A DNA stretch of 64,000 nucleotides from Marinobacter sp. LV10R510-11A (GCF_900215155.1 NZ_LT907980.1:62001-126000); one strand, 5' to 3'; positions 7,058-15,862 are shown, counted from the stretch's first letter. A program made the numbers and translations. The notes: generated from the sequence alone by a model not told the origin.

Positions 7058-7957
7058 TCAAGCTTGTTTGTTCTCTTCGTAAACATCGATGCTCGCCCCT
7101 GACCAGGCACTGAGGTACCGCAGCGTGGTGCTTTTGGTACTCCAGCCACCGCGGAGCATGATTTTTTCCAGCGGCACACCTTTGTCCAACAAATCCAGGG
7201 CGGCTCCAACCCGAAGTGAGTGGCCGCTGAATCGTGGTAGGGCGCGTAGCCTGGCGCGATGCTGCAGGTCGACCAAAATCGGAATGATGGAGCCGGGAGT
7301 GAGGTGCTCTCCCACCGTGCCATCCTTTCCGACAGAGCGCAGAATATAGCCTTCTTCTTCACCGATGCGTTTTTTCCAGCGTTCGATCAGCTGATACAGC
7401 GTTTCGGAAATCGGGATCCAGGTGCCTTCGCCGTACTGATCGGTTTTGGAAAATCTTAACATCAGGGCATACTTACCTTTCGGCATCTTACGGACGTCTT
7501 CCAGCCTGAGCCGGCAGAGTTCTGCGCGCCGGCGCATGGTTTCGTAGCCCAGTTGTAGAATCAACTTGTCTCGAAGGCCTCTGGCAGAGCTGTTGCAGCG
7601 AGTTTTCATTTTGTCCATGTAATCCCTGGTGAGTGGTTCAGCTTGTTTCTGGGCGCGACCGATCTGCCGATGCATGCGTTTAAGAGCCAACAAGACTTCC
7701 GGCTCATGGGTGGGATTGTGGTTTTTGGATAATGAGAAAATGCTTGAAAGCGAGTCTATTCGGCGCCGGATGGTTGAGCTTTTGAGCGTGGTTGCCATAT
7801 CCTTGATGTAGGTGGCGAGATTCTCGGCGGTGGCAGGCATAATCTGCATGCTGTTGGCATTGCACCAGGATTCGTAATGCATCCAGTCGGACCGATAAGC
7901 TCTGACTGTATTGTCTGAGAAGGCGCCATCGAATGAGGCGAGAAGTTCGTCGATCAT
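7058..7957 (-). CDS. Tyrosine recombinase, module copy 2
   Basis: A 299-aa tyrosine recombinase, almost identical to the copy at 2386-3285, with the same catalytic boxes (GYETMRRRAELCRL; SGHSLRVGAALDLL; LRGGWSTKSTT; LRYLS). One visible change is NSMQ for NGMQ near residue 35. The reading frame is intact. The start ATG 7957 has the same GGAG site as copy 1. Two intact near-identical copies 4.7 kb apart in direct orientation could themselves recombine and delete or amplify cargo A. Confidence 0.88.
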   Translation of the reverse strand: MIDELLASFDGAFSDNTVRAYRSDWMHYESWCNANSMQIMPATAENLATYIKDMATTLKSSTIRRRIDSLSSIFSLSKNHNPTHEPEVLLALKRMHRQIGRAQKQAEPLTRDYMDKMKTRCNSSARGLRDKLILQLGYETMRRRAELCRLRLEDVRKMPKGKYALMLRFSKTDQYGEGTWIPISETLYQLIERWKKRIGEEEGYILRSVGKDGTVGEHLTPGSIIPILVDLQHRARLRALPRFSGHSLRVGAALDLLDKGVPLEKIMLRGGWSTKSTTLRYLSAWSGASIDVYEENKQA

Positions 7958-7986
7958 GGTATTCTCTGCTCCTTTAACTAACCGGA

Positions 7987-8026
7987 ATGATATAAATAAT
8001 ATCATAATTATACACAATGATATCAT
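7987..8026. promoter_or_regulatory. Operators between recombinase 2 and XRE 2
   Basis: The same two dyads as in copy 1: ATGATATAAATAATATCAT (7987-8005) and ATGATATCAT (8017-8026), the latter covering the XRE start codon. Confidence 0.7.
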
Positions 8027-8277
8027 CTTGTCAAATGCGAGCAGGGCGTGCGTTGCTTGGTTGGAATGCGATTGAGCTTGCTAAACACAGTGGCGTTGGA
8101 GTGGCGACAGTTCGGAGATATGAACTTCAGAAAGGCATTCCTTCGGGTAATTCTCAAACGATGCATTCACTGCAACGAGCGATGGAGTCAGCCGGCATAG
8201 AATTCATCGGCGACCCCCTGGTAAGCCCTGGCGTCATACTCCACCTGAACCATCCGGCCCACCAAACCGACGATTAG
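8017..8277 (+). CDS. XRE/Cro-type regulator, module copy 2
   Basis: An 86-aa helix-turn-helix protein nearly identical to 3345-3605 (recognition helix GVATVRRYE). Small differences lie in the C-terminal tail (FIGDPLVSPGVILHLNHP). It starts inside its own probable operator. Presumed autorepressor and regulator of the divergent recombinase. Confidence 0.85.
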   Translation: MISSCQMRAGRALLGWNAIELAKHSGVGVATVRRYELQKGIPSGNSQTMHSLQRAMESAGIEFIGDPLVSPGVILHLNHPAHQTDD

Positions 8278-8285
8278 GCCTGTCT

Positions 8286-8362
8286 CTACATTTTGCTCAT
8301 CAAAAACTGATGAATGACGCCGAATCCGTGCATGTAGTTCTGCAGTAAAACGCTGATTTGGC
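8286..8362 (-). pseudogene. Stranded 3' end of gmtY (copy 2)
   Basis: 77 bp matching the last codons of gmtY including the nucleophilic Tyr peptide. It is cut at essentially the same base as copy 1 and followed by unrelated cargo B sequence. Confidence 0.85.
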
Positions 8363-8499
8363 ATGTGTTGGTGGCGACTCGGCGGCATGCCAGGCGGTAA
8401 GCTGAAGTTTGTCAGTGATCGAAAAAAATTTCTCCAGTTTTCAAAAAGTAAGTACCTTCGCTACCGGACTAACTGGGGTGGCTTCACGAGGAGTAAGAA

Positions 8500-9273
8500 A
8501 TGTACAAAGGATTTAGGCTGACATCAGGCTTTAAACTCGACGCCCAGAATCGACCAGCCAAGGAACGACGAAACCAAGTGGATCTCCAGTCTGTCAAGGA
8601 GATGATAGTGTCCGGCGAGCCAATTGATGCAAAGAAAGTTGCCGATAAGCTTTTTCCGATCGGAACTCCAGATGTGTTCCTTTCACACTCGTTTGACGAT
8701 AGGGATGACGCCTTACGATTGGCTGCTGCAATGCAGGAGTTGGGGTTAAGTGTTTTCATCGATTCAGAAGTTTGGGCGTCGGTGTACGATTTTCTGCGTG
8801 AGGTTGATGATCAATACTGCTGGCAATCTATGACGAACACTTACCATTATGAAAAGCGCAACCAATCAACAGCGCATGTGTATATGGTTTTGAACACGGC
8901 GCTTCATAATATGATCGACCGGGCTGAAGCCTTTCTGTTCATAGATTCTGAGAATTCATTGGTTGCCAGTGCCAGCGAAATGACGGAGTTGGTTGACAAG
9001 CAAAAAACTTTTTCCCCATGGGTACACTCGGAGCTAATGATCAGTTCTATGATCAGAAGAACCCCGCCACCTCGTTATTCGGATAGACGGGGCGTTGTGA
9101 AGTCAGAAGCTTCAACTGAGGTTTTTGACGAGGCTATGAATCTTGAAGTATACCATCCTGCACCGGTCAGACATTTAAAGCTTCTCAGGTCAGATATACT
9201 GAATAAATGGCTTTCAGGCGGTAAACCAATAAACAAACACTCATTAGATGAGCTTTACAGCTTGATTGGTTGA
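8500..9273 (+). CDS. TIR-domain defence effector (probable NADase)
   Basis: A 257-aa protein with a TIR-like fold at residues ~57-180. The first strand reads DVFLSHSFDD (58-67), followed by LAAAMQELGLSVFIDSEVW. The catalytic-glutamate region is SPWVHSELM with Glu178, which matches the W-x-x-x-E of enzymatic TIR domains that cleave NAD+. A 150-residue C-terminal part is unassigned. GAGGAG lies 6 nt before ATG 8500. It opens a tight three-gene set with a membrane protein and an Mrr/STAND protein, so NAD+ depletion or signalling during phage infection is a reasonable guess. Activity is inferred, not shown. Confidence 0.8.
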   Translation: MYKGFRLTSGFKLDAQNRPAKERRNQVDLQSVKEMIVSGEPIDAKKVADKLFPIGTPDVFLSHSFDDRDDALRLAAAMQELGLSVFIDSEVWASVYDFLREVDDQYCWQSMTNTYHYEKRNQSTAHVYMVLNTALHNMIDRAEAFLFIDSENSLVASASEMTELVDKQKTFSPWVHSELMISSMIRRTPPPRYSDRRGVVKSEASTEVFDEAMNLEVYHPAPVRHLKLLRSDILNKWLSGGKPINKHSLDELYSLIG

Positions 9274-9284
9274 AGGTGGTGGCT

Positions 9285-9728
9285 ATGCTTGATCCCGAAC
9301 GATATAATTTGAACAGCACTGCCGTACAAGTTCATTTACAGATATATCAATCCATCATCGCCCGAATGGCCAACAATAGCAGCGCGGTGAAAACATGGTG
9401 TGTAACCGTCGTATCCGCTATGTTGGTTCTGCTTCTGGAAAGAGGGAAGCAAGATACGTTACTTGCTTCGACGGTACCTGTTATTCTTTTTTTTGTGCTC
9501 GACGTGTATTATTTGAGTCTGGAGAAGGGTTTTCGGAGTTCGTATAACGAGTTCGTGCAAGCACTCCATTGTGGAAATACTTGCCCGAGTGTCAATATTT
9601 TTGAGGTTAAAATGAGCTCTCGGAGATTTAGTTGCATTTTTAAAACAGCTACCTCGTTTTCTGTTTGGCCATTTTATATTTTGATATTGGTTATTGTCTA
9701 TTTTTTGGAGTTTTCAGACTTGTTGTAA
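9285..9728 (+). CDS. Multi-pass membrane protein partner of the TIR gene
   Basis: A 147-aa protein with three or four hydrophobic segments: around WCVTVVSAMLVLLL, TVPVILFFVLDVYYLSL, FKTATSFSVWPFYILILVIV and the last ~12 residues. The soluble N-terminus is polar. ATG 9285 follows GAAGGTGG and lies 12 nt after the TIR stop, so the pair is one transcript. I do not recognise the family; the layout resembles small SLATT/S-4TM-type membrane proteins paired with defence effectors. A role in membrane damage or in anchoring the TIR protein is inference. Confidence 0.7.
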   Translation: MLDPERYNLNSTAVQVHLQIYQSIIARMANNSSAVKTWCVTVVSAMLVLLLERGKQDTLLASTVPVILFFVLDVYYLSLEKGFRSSYNEFVQALHCGNTCPSVNIFEVKMSSRRFSCIFKTATSFSVWPFYILILVIVYFLEFSDLL

Positions 9729-9764
9729 AGCTATTTTTTGAAAATTTTTAAAAATGGTTCACCA

Positions 9765-12071
9765 ATGCCCCATAACTACTTGTTCCTCTCACCCTCAGGC
9801 TTCGAAACCCTCGCAGCTGACATACTCTCGGCGGTGCATTCGGTTGACTTCGAGCGTTACGGTGAAGGGCCAGATGGCGGTATTGATTGTAAGCACGTAA
9901 CCGCAGAAGGGGATGTTTGGGTAGGCCAGGCAAAACGCTACAAGAACGTAGCCGCTCTGCTGCGCGCACTGCCAAAAGAGCGGCAGAAAATGTGGGTGTT
10001 GAAGGTGCCTCCCAAGCGGTACTTTCTGGTGACCGCTTGTTCACTCACACCCGGCAACAAAGACACCATTTTGCAAACCATGCAGCCATTTATTCGTGCC
10101 ACCGCCGATATTTACGGCGCGGATGAGCTAGACGCTTTACTCGCCCAGCACCCGGCGATTTACCGCAAAAATTACAGCTTATGGCTGCATAACATTGAGC
10201 AGCTGACTCACTACCTGAACCCGGCCCATTACGTCCGTTACGACATGGTGCACGAGCGGTTGCTAGCCGACGCAAAAATCTACGTAGCGCCCAAGGCGCA
10301 GCCAACCATCATTGAGCAACTGGCCATTCACCACTGCTGCCTGATTGTGGGCAACCCAGGCATGGGCAAAAGCACCACCGCGGGGCAAATTGCCCTTCAG
10401 CTGCAGATTCAAACACCCAGCGCCGAACTTATTTGGATAAATGACCGTAATTTTGACCAGGCACTGCAACTGATCCGCCCGCAGGCCAGCCAAATTCTGG
10501 TGTTGGATGACTTTTTAGGCGCCACCTTCCTTCACAATGACGGTATTCTGGCGTTCGAGCGTGATTGGCAAGCACTGTTGTTTAGAGCCAAACAGGCAAA
10601 CGGCCAATTAAAGTGTCTGTTCACCACACGCAATTACATATTAGAGCAGGCGCTCACCCAGCTTGGAGGCGGTAATTCCGCCATCGCCCAGCTGTGCGGG
10701 CAGGCTGTTCAGCTGGAACACACCAGTGCAAAATTGCGCGCAGAGCTGGTGTACCGCCTGGTTGATGCGGCGGGCTTTACAGAGGCGCAAATAACAACGC
10801 TGGTTAAAGAAGAACTCTATTGGCCACTGATCAAGGCAACCGACTTCTCGCCGCGGCTTATTGAGATGTTTTGTGAAAAACTGACCTCAGTGCCAGCAGC
10901 ACAGTTAAAATTCACAATAGATCAGGGCATTGAAGGCCAAACACAACTCTGGCAACAGGTCTTCAACCGCCAAAGCCCGGAGGCGCAAACGCTCCTGTAC
11001 CTTTGCGCCCTTGCCTGCAATTACGCCAACGGCACCGAGTTAAAACGGGCATTCAACACCCTATACCCGCAAATACAAGGGCGAATGGCACCTCTTAATG
11101 GGTTTGATCAAGCGCTGATAGAACTCGAACCTGCATTTATAACCACGGCTCAGTACCTGAACGACATTTGGGTAAGCCCGGCCAACCCAAGCCTTGTGGA
11201 TTTTCTACAGGGCGGTATTAACAACAATAACCCGCTAATAGACGCGTTAATTCACAGCCTGGAGCACTTTGATTGGGGCCTGAAGAATTTCAAAATAGCA
11301 GAAGGCTCCAGCAGCCCCGTTGCGCTCAAGCCAAAACAACGGGATGCATTGGTCGACAAATTACTCGAATTGCTGACGGAACCTGGCAGCCATCTACTGC
11401 AAACCCGGCAGGGCGATTCTTTAGAGTGGTACAACCATCCGGACACCTTCGGTGGCAAGCTGACGGAACTGTGGCGGTTAGTGGTGGACGACACCCAGCA
11501 GGCACGCGTACTGGTGGAAAAGCTCAAGGGTCAGTTACCAGCCACACAGGATTGGCCTGAGCTTTACAAGCAAGGCGGCATGGCCGAGCTATTGGATATA
11601 ACGCGCTACCTGGCCCGCGACCAGCAACCAACGCTTTGGCAACTGGCCATGCACAACCTGAACAACAGCGAAGACGCCGCCGCGCTTGCCAAATTTTACC
11701 AGTTGAACAGCGACGCCGGGAAAGCGCTGAAACCGCAATGGGCCTTGCTAGAAGATAACATTCTGGATGCTTGTGAAAGTGAAATAGACAGAACAGAGGA
11801 CCCCGATCATCTGGAAGGCATATTAGGCGACCTTTACCGCATAGAAGATGCTTTGGAGTTGGATGTAAAGCCTTGTATCCACGATATTTACGGTAAAGTC
11901 TTTGAAGATGACTGTGGCGACGAGGCATTCGACGAACCGCCTGCAAGCTACTATCACTACCCGGAAACGCCCGATGAACAAGGAGATCTTGAAAGGCGGC
12001 TTTTGAGGGTGAGGGCAGAAGTGGATGAGATGTTCTTGGGGGCTGTTAAAGATTCCAGGAGACAGATTTAA
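9765..12071 (+). CDS. Mrr-like nuclease fused to a STAND NTPase
   Basis: A 768-aa two-part protein. Residues ~1-70 form a restriction-endonuclease-like Mrr_cat domain: SGFETLAADILSAV, then GPDGGIDCKH and WVGQAKRYKN, giving the D...QxK metal-binding pattern. The NTPase has Walker A GNPGMGKST at 196-204 and Walker B QILVLDDFLGATF. It resembles Mrr + nSTAND3-type proteins. The C-terminal half is helical and probably senses the trigger. ATG 9765 is preferred over the upstream TTG 9738; the ribosome site is weak. The last four residues (RRQI) are encoded by palindrome P7, so the natural end may have been replaced. Likely anti-phage: ligand sensing, NTPase oligomerisation, DNA cleavage. Confidence 0.8.
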   Translation: MPHNYLFLSPSGFETLAADILSAVHSVDFERYGEGPDGGIDCKHVTAEGDVWVGQAKRYKNVAALLRALPKERQKMWVLKVPPKRYFLVTACSLTPGNKDTILQTMQPFIRATADIYGADELDALLAQHPAIYRKNYSLWLHNIEQLTHYLNPAHYVRYDMVHERLLADAKIYVAPKAQPTIIEQLAIHHCCLIVGNPGMGKSTTAGQIALQLQIQTPSAELIWINDRNFDQALQLIRPQASQILVLDDFLGATFLHNDGILAFERDWQALLFRAKQANGQLKCLFTTRNYILEQALTQLGGGNSAIAQLCGQAVQLEHTSAKLRAELVYRLVDAAGFTEAQITTLVKEELYWPLIKATDFSPRLIEMFCEKLTSVPAAQLKFTIDQGIEGQTQLWQQVFNRQSPEAQTLLYLCALACNYANGTELKRAFNTLYPQIQGRMAPLNGFDQALIELEPAFITTAQYLNDIWVSPANPSLVDFLQGGINNNNPLIDALIHSLEHFDWGLKNFKIAEGSSSPVALKPKQRDALVDKLLELLTEPGSHLLQTRQGDSLEWYNHPDTFGGKLTELWRLVVDDTQQARVLVEKLKGQLPATQDWPELYKQGGMAELLDITRYLARDQQPTLWQLAMHNLNNSEDAAALAKFYQLNSDAGKALKPQWALLEDNILDACESEIDRTEDPDHLEGILGDLYRIEDALELDVKPCIHDIYGKVFEDDCGDEAFDEPPASYYHYPETPDEQGDLERRLLRVRAEVDEMFLGAVKDSRRQI

Positions 12072-12082
12072 AATTTGCCCCC
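12058..12082. repeat. Degenerate 25-bp palindrome (P7)
   Basis: GGAGACAGATTT, a central A and AAATTTGCCCC keep the pattern with two arm mismatches. It supplies the stop codon of the STAND gene and joins it to a glycosyltransferase relic. Confidence 0.8.
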
Positions 12083-12128
12083 TCTCGGCTTTGCTCTTGC
12101 ACAAGTTACGCCGTAGAAATTTCCTCGC

Positions 12129-12293
12129 ATGATTGAAGCCTTCGAAGCCAGCAACGCCGTCGATTATTTGGTGACGCACCCCAAAGAAGCGGAGAAAATG
12201 AATCGTAACGGCCAGAATGTCGTTCAAGAGAAGTACAACTGGCGTATTGAAGAACAGAAGCTGTTAGCCTTCTATAGGGGGCCGATCGTATAA
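12129..12293 (+). pseudogene. C-terminal relic of a glycosyltransferase
   Basis: An open stretch of 54 codons ending in a normal stop. The peptide (VDYLVTHPKEAEKMNRNGQN, then VVQEKYNWRIEEQKLL) is typical of the last helices of a GT4-type glycosyltransferase. No catalytic domain precedes it; the 5' side is cut near P7. It is a piece of polysaccharide-locus DNA inside a defence island and fits the pattern of palindrome-bounded relocated fragments. Confidence 0.65.
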
Positions 12294-12299
12294 TTAAGA

Positions 12300-12689
12300 A
12301 TGATTCTGGAATGGGATATGGATGACTACGCACACGCCGGGAAACGATTACATAGAGACGCTGATTACCTGTATGACCAACAGCGTTACGCAACCGCGAG
12401 CCATCTTTATGGGTTGTCGGCTGAGTGCTCCATCAAAGCATTCATCACCCAGCAGCCCGGCCAGCAAAAAGTGCCATACAAGCATATACCTGAGCTGGTT
12501 GACGATGCCAAACGGTTGGTCAATGGACGCCGGGGATCTCATTTGCTGAATGTTATCTCGTCACCCGATTTCATGTCAGGCTGGCAAATTGGCAATCGCT
12601 ACTGGGATAATCGATATTTCAGTCAGCAGCAATGTAAAGAATTTAAGCATTCAGCGAATAGAGCGCTCCGTTGCTTGGGCGTTGTGTGA
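12300..12689 (+). CDS. HEPN-like protein, first gene of an ATPase operon
   Basis: A 129-aa helical protein. The segment AGKRLHRDADYLYDQQRYAT followed by ASHLYGLSAECSIKAFI matches the four-helix HEPN-type pattern seen in defence and toxin proteins. An RNase R-x4-6-H signature is not clear, so it may be an adaptor rather than a nuclease. It starts 7 nt after the glycosyltransferase relic; no good ribosome site was seen. It lies 32 nt upstream of the KGGVGR ATPase and probably belongs to the same operon. Confidence 0.55.
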   Translation: MILEWDMDDYAHAGKRLHRDADYLYDQQRYATASHLYGLSAECSIKAFITQQPGQQKVPYKHIPELVDDAKRLVNGRRGSHLLNVISSPDFMSGWQIGNRYWDNRYFSQQQCKEFKHSANRALRCLGVV

Positions 12690-12721
12690 ACAGTGCCAGT
12701 GGGCGGAAGGGGGAGTTTGGT

Positions 12722-14014
12722 ATGGTTACTTTTGATCAAAGCCTGAGTATTGCTGTTCGCTGTGTACGTGCAATGTTCCATGAGATTGCGCCGGATACTC
12801 TACGCTTTATTCGCGATATGCAGGGTCGGCTTTTTGTTGTTATGCCAGATGCTGCGAATGTTGACGAGATTGAAGCGTTAAGCCAGAACCTGAGTGATGA
12901 TCTGGGTCACTATGCGGGCTCGGGTTCTCCAGCAATCCGGATATCCGACACGCTGACCGGCGACGCCCTGCTTATTGAATCTTTTGTCATTCAATTCGTT
13001 GATGATTTCCCGGTTTACCTGATTGAGCGCCGCGCCATGGGAGAAGACTGGGTTCTCCAGCCGGAGCATGAGGTGCCTGCCCATCCACCGCGCTTTGTGT
13101 TTTTTAGTTTGAAAGGCGGCGTAGGTCGGAGCACTGCGCTGGCGCTTTGGGCACAGCATCTTTGTCAGCAAGGCAAATCGTTGCTGGTTATTGATATGGA
13201 TCTTGAAGCCCCTGGCCTAGGTGCTCAATTGCTGGAACGTACCGGCAAGCCTCGATATGGCGTGGCTGACTGGTTGGTAGAAGATATGGTCGGCAACCAA
13301 GTGGCGGCTCTGGTCCCTGATATGGCGAAGCAAAGTCCGATTGTGCCGGCAGGGCTTTGGGTCGTTCCGGCTTTTGGTTCGGTCACTGATCAGGCACCCC
13401 AGAATGTAATTGCCAAACTGGCGCGTGCGTACCTGGACAAGCAGGGCGAACACGGCCAGCAGCATTTTGCCCAGCGTTTGAGACAAATGGTGACGGCTCT
13501 GGAGCAAATGTACGAACCGGATGTTGTGCTAATCGACAGTCGGGCAGGGTTGCATGAAACCGTTGCCGCCAGCCTCTTACATCTTGATGCCGAGGTATTG
13601 TGTTTCGCGACGGATTTGGAAGTAACCTGGCAGGGCTATCGGTACCTTTTCAGTCATTTGTCACAGCTTGCCCAAAGCGACATTATGTATACAGATTGGC
13701 GGGAGCGGTTAAAAATGGTTAGCGCTCGTTCAAGTTCCCGCGCCCTTGCTTCTTTTGTTGGGAATGCTTATGCACTTTGGTCTGACACCTTATACGAAGA
13801 GAGCGATGACACGTTGGGAGAAGGTTTTGGGTTTGACGAGCAAGACAATTCAGCGCCGCATTTCCCATTCATTATTCCCCGTTCGGATACCTTTGAAGCC
13901 TTTGATCCCTGCCGGGATTTAAGCAAGGTAGAAAACACGCAAATTCAACAGGTTTTTGGTGCCTTTTTCCAGGGTTTGGATGAGCGATTGGAGATGGTCA
14001 AAAATGAACAGTGA
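12722..14014 (+). CDS. KGGVGR-type ParA/MinD-like ATPase
   Basis: A 430-aa protein with a SIMIBI-class P-loop. The deviant Walker A FSLKGGVGRST has its signature Lys at residue 131, followed by the A' motif LLVIDMDLEAPGLG and the Walker B region DVVLIDSRAGLHE. This corresponds to the KGGVGR-motif variant class of ParA-like ATPases. The N-terminal ~110 residues are a separate unassigned domain. GGAAGGGGGAG precedes ATG 12722. Its 3' end overlaps the next gene by 11 nt, so the two products are translationally coupled. Likely a nucleotide-switch component of a defence system; the mechanism is unknown. Confidence 0.75.
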   Translation: MVTFDQSLSIAVRCVRAMFHEIAPDTLRFIRDMQGRLFVVMPDAANVDEIEALSQNLSDDLGHYAGSGSPAIRISDTLTGDALLIESFVIQFVDDFPVYLIERRAMGEDWVLQPEHEVPAHPPRFVFFSLKGGVGRSTALALWAQHLCQQGKSLLVIDMDLEAPGLGAQLLERTGKPRYGVADWLVEDMVGNQVAALVPDMAKQSPIVPAGLWVVPAFGSVTDQAPQNVIAKLARAYLDKQGEHGQQHFAQRLRQMVTALEQMYEPDVVLIDSRAGLHETVAASLLHLDAEVLCFATDLEVTWQGYRYLFSHLSQLAQSDIMYTDWRERLKMVSARSSSRALASFVGNAYALWSDTLYEESDDTLGEGFGFDEQDNSAPHFPFIIPRSDTFEAFDPCRDLSKVENTQIQQVFGAFFQGLDERLEMVKNEQ

Positions 14015-15503
14015 AGCATTCTTTGCCGCTGTTAAAGACGGTATAACCGCGATTCCCGAAATAGCCGCCCAACAAGTTTCTGATCCGCCTCAGTTGAGTG
14101 ATATTTATGTAGTGACCGGCCATGAAAAAGCTCTCAACCCTGATGCACTATTAGTTGTGGGGGATCGCGGTAGCGGCAAGAGCTTTTGGTCTGCGGCATT
14201 AAGTCATCCAGAAACGTGCGCATTAATCAGCAAACAATTGCCTCGACTTCGCCTGGACAATTACCGGGTGTCTATAGGGTTTGCAGGCTTGCGGGGCGAT
14301 CTTCGTTATCCGTCCCGGCAAATACTTGAAAAATTGCTAGATGAAGGACGTCCGGCTGAGAGCATCTGGCGCGCGGTTGTCTTGCACCAAGTGTTGCCTG
14401 TAATTAATCAAAGCCTGCCAGCGGATAACTGGAAAGAGCGGGTCGAATTTGTAGAAAATAATCCGAACCAAGAAGAAGAATGGCTGTTCTCTATTAATTC
14501 AACATTACAAGAGAATCGTCAAGGTTTTTTGATTGTTTTTGATGCGCTTGACCGCTTGGGCAACAGTTGGTCGAACATTCGCGAACTCACTCAAGGGTTG
14601 CTTCGTGTGTGTTTGGATATGCAAGGTTTTTCAGCATTACATCTTAAACTGTTTATGCGTCCGGACATGTGGGAAGACAAGAGCTTGTGGGCTTTTCCGG
14701 ACGCCTCCAAGCTGCAGCACAATCAGGTGATGCTGGCGTGGCGTAAAGTCGATCTTTACGGACTGCTTTGGCACTGGCTGGTTAATCGCCCCGGCGAATC
14801 TGGGGTTGTCATTCGCGCCACAATCGAAGACACCCTGGGCTGCGCGTTTGATGCTGTTGAGACGGAAGGCGCAGTTGACGTTTATTCACTGCCGCCGTCG
14901 CTCAAAACCAGTGAAACAGAGCAGGAAGTACTTTTAAACCTGTTGTCCAGCCCGTACATGGGAGCCAACAGGCGGCGTGGTAAAACCTATTCTTGGCTAC
15001 CCAACCACCTTTCGGATGCAAAGGGGCAAGTTAGTCCCCGTAGTTTTTTGTTAGCTGTAAAGCGTGCACTACAGGTGTCTGAAGATAAGGCTAGTGAGCG
15101 AGTGTTGCATTATGATGGCATTAAAGCTGGGGTGATTAAGGCGTCTGAAATACGCTTGCAAGAATTAAAGGAAGATTACCCTTGGATTTCTGACGCATTA
15201 AACCCACTGCACGGCCTGACGGTACCGGCTGGGCCGGCAGAATTGATTAAGTTATGGAAAGCGCAGGATGTGATGGCGCAACTGGACTCACCCTCTACCG
15301 ATGCAACCGACGAACGCCCTTACTTGCCCCCCTACGCCCTGGAAGGTGCTCAAACGCCAAAGCAAAAATACCAGGGCTTGTTGCACACCTTGGAAGAAAT
15401 CGGTGTTTTGCGTTACTTGCCGGATGGCCGAGTAAATATTCCAGATCTTTACCGAGTAGCGGCAGGCATTAAACGGCGCGGTGGCGTAAAAGCGACGCGT
15501 TAA
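14004..15503 (+). CDS. P-loop ATPase coupled to the KGGVGR protein
   Basis: A 499-aa protein with Walker A VVGDRGSGKSFW near residue 55 and a Walker B-like QGFLIVFDALDRLGN. The rest is helical with no nuclease motif that I can see. Its ATG lies inside the 3' end of the preceding gene (ATGA-type 11-nt overlap). The pair KGGVGR ATPase + P-loop ATPase, with an HEPN-like gene upstream, resembles multi-gene NTP-dependent conflict systems in which one ATPase senses and the other transmits. No effector domain is obvious; the HEPN-like protein or the downstream SIR2 protein could supply it. Confidence 0.7.
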   Translation: MNSEAFFAAVKDGITAIPEIAAQQVSDPPQLSDIYVVTGHEKALNPDALLVVGDRGSGKSFWSAALSHPETCALISKQLPRLRLDNYRVSIGFAGLRGDLRYPSRQILEKLLDEGRPAESIWRAVVLHQVLPVINQSLPADNWKERVEFVENNPNQEEEWLFSINSTLQENRQGFLIVFDALDRLGNSWSNIRELTQGLLRVCLDMQGFSALHLKLFMRPDMWEDKSLWAFPDASKLQHNQVMLAWRKVDLYGLLWHWLVNRPGESGVVIRATIEDTLGCAFDAVETEGAVDVYSLPPSLKTSETEQEVLLNLLSSPYMGANRRRGKTYSWLPNHLSDAKGQVSPRSFLLAVKRALQVSEDKASERVLHYDGIKAGVIKASEIRLQELKEDYPWISDALNPLHGLTVPAGPAELIKLWKAQDVMAQLDSPSTDATDERPYLPPYALEGAQTPKQKYQGLLHTLEEIGVLRYLPDGRVNIPDLYRVAAGIKRRGGVKATR

Positions 15504-15559
15504 GCCCAGTTCTAACAGGGCTGTTTACTGGCTGAGGAATCAAAGCTTGCTGCAGTACC

Positions 15560-15839
15560 GGTTACTACACAGAGCCCTCAACGCCCAGCATCAAACTATT
15601 GCCAAATTGCTCAGAAGCGCTTTGAGCGTGTATCCCGTTTGGTCGAAGGATTTGAGTCTGCGTATGGGCTTGAGTTATTGGCAACCGTGTACTGGGTGAT
15701 CAGTCGCGAAAGTGCTTCCACGACTGAGCAAGTCCTGGCAAAAGTCTACGCCTGGAACCAGCGTAAACGGCAATTTACTTCAAAGCAGGTTGAGATTGCT
15801 CATCAAGTGTTGGTAGGGCAGGGGCGGGTTTCAAAATAG
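15560..15839 (+). pseudogene. C-terminal relic of DarG-type antitoxin
   Basis: The open frame encodes AQKRFERVSRLVEGFESAYG, then LELLATVYWVIS, then VYAWNQRKRQFTSKQVEIAH. This matches the C-terminal domain of DarG, the macro-domain antitoxin that reverses DNA ADP-ribosylation by DarT. The macro domain and darT are absent, and the fragment ends at palindrome P8, which contributes the stop. It is a dead remnant of a DarTG system. Confidence 0.7.
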
Positions 15840-15862
15840 GGGACAGATTTGAAATCTGTCGC
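15839..15862. repeat. 25-bp palindrome (P8)
   Basis: GGGGACAGATTT, central G, then AAATCTGTCGCC: one clear arm mismatch. It closes the DarG relic. Confidence 0.9.

Larger units (their letters stand above)
6975..8362. mobile_element. 1.39-kb recombinase module, copy 2
   Basis: Nearly identical to 2303-3694: palindrome P6, tyrosine recombinase (minus), XRE regulator (plus), gmtY tail. It separates cargo A from cargo B. Differences from copy 1 are scattered single-base changes. The gmtY similarity ends at CGCTGATTTGGC, within a few bases of the same position as in copy 1. Confidence 0.85.
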
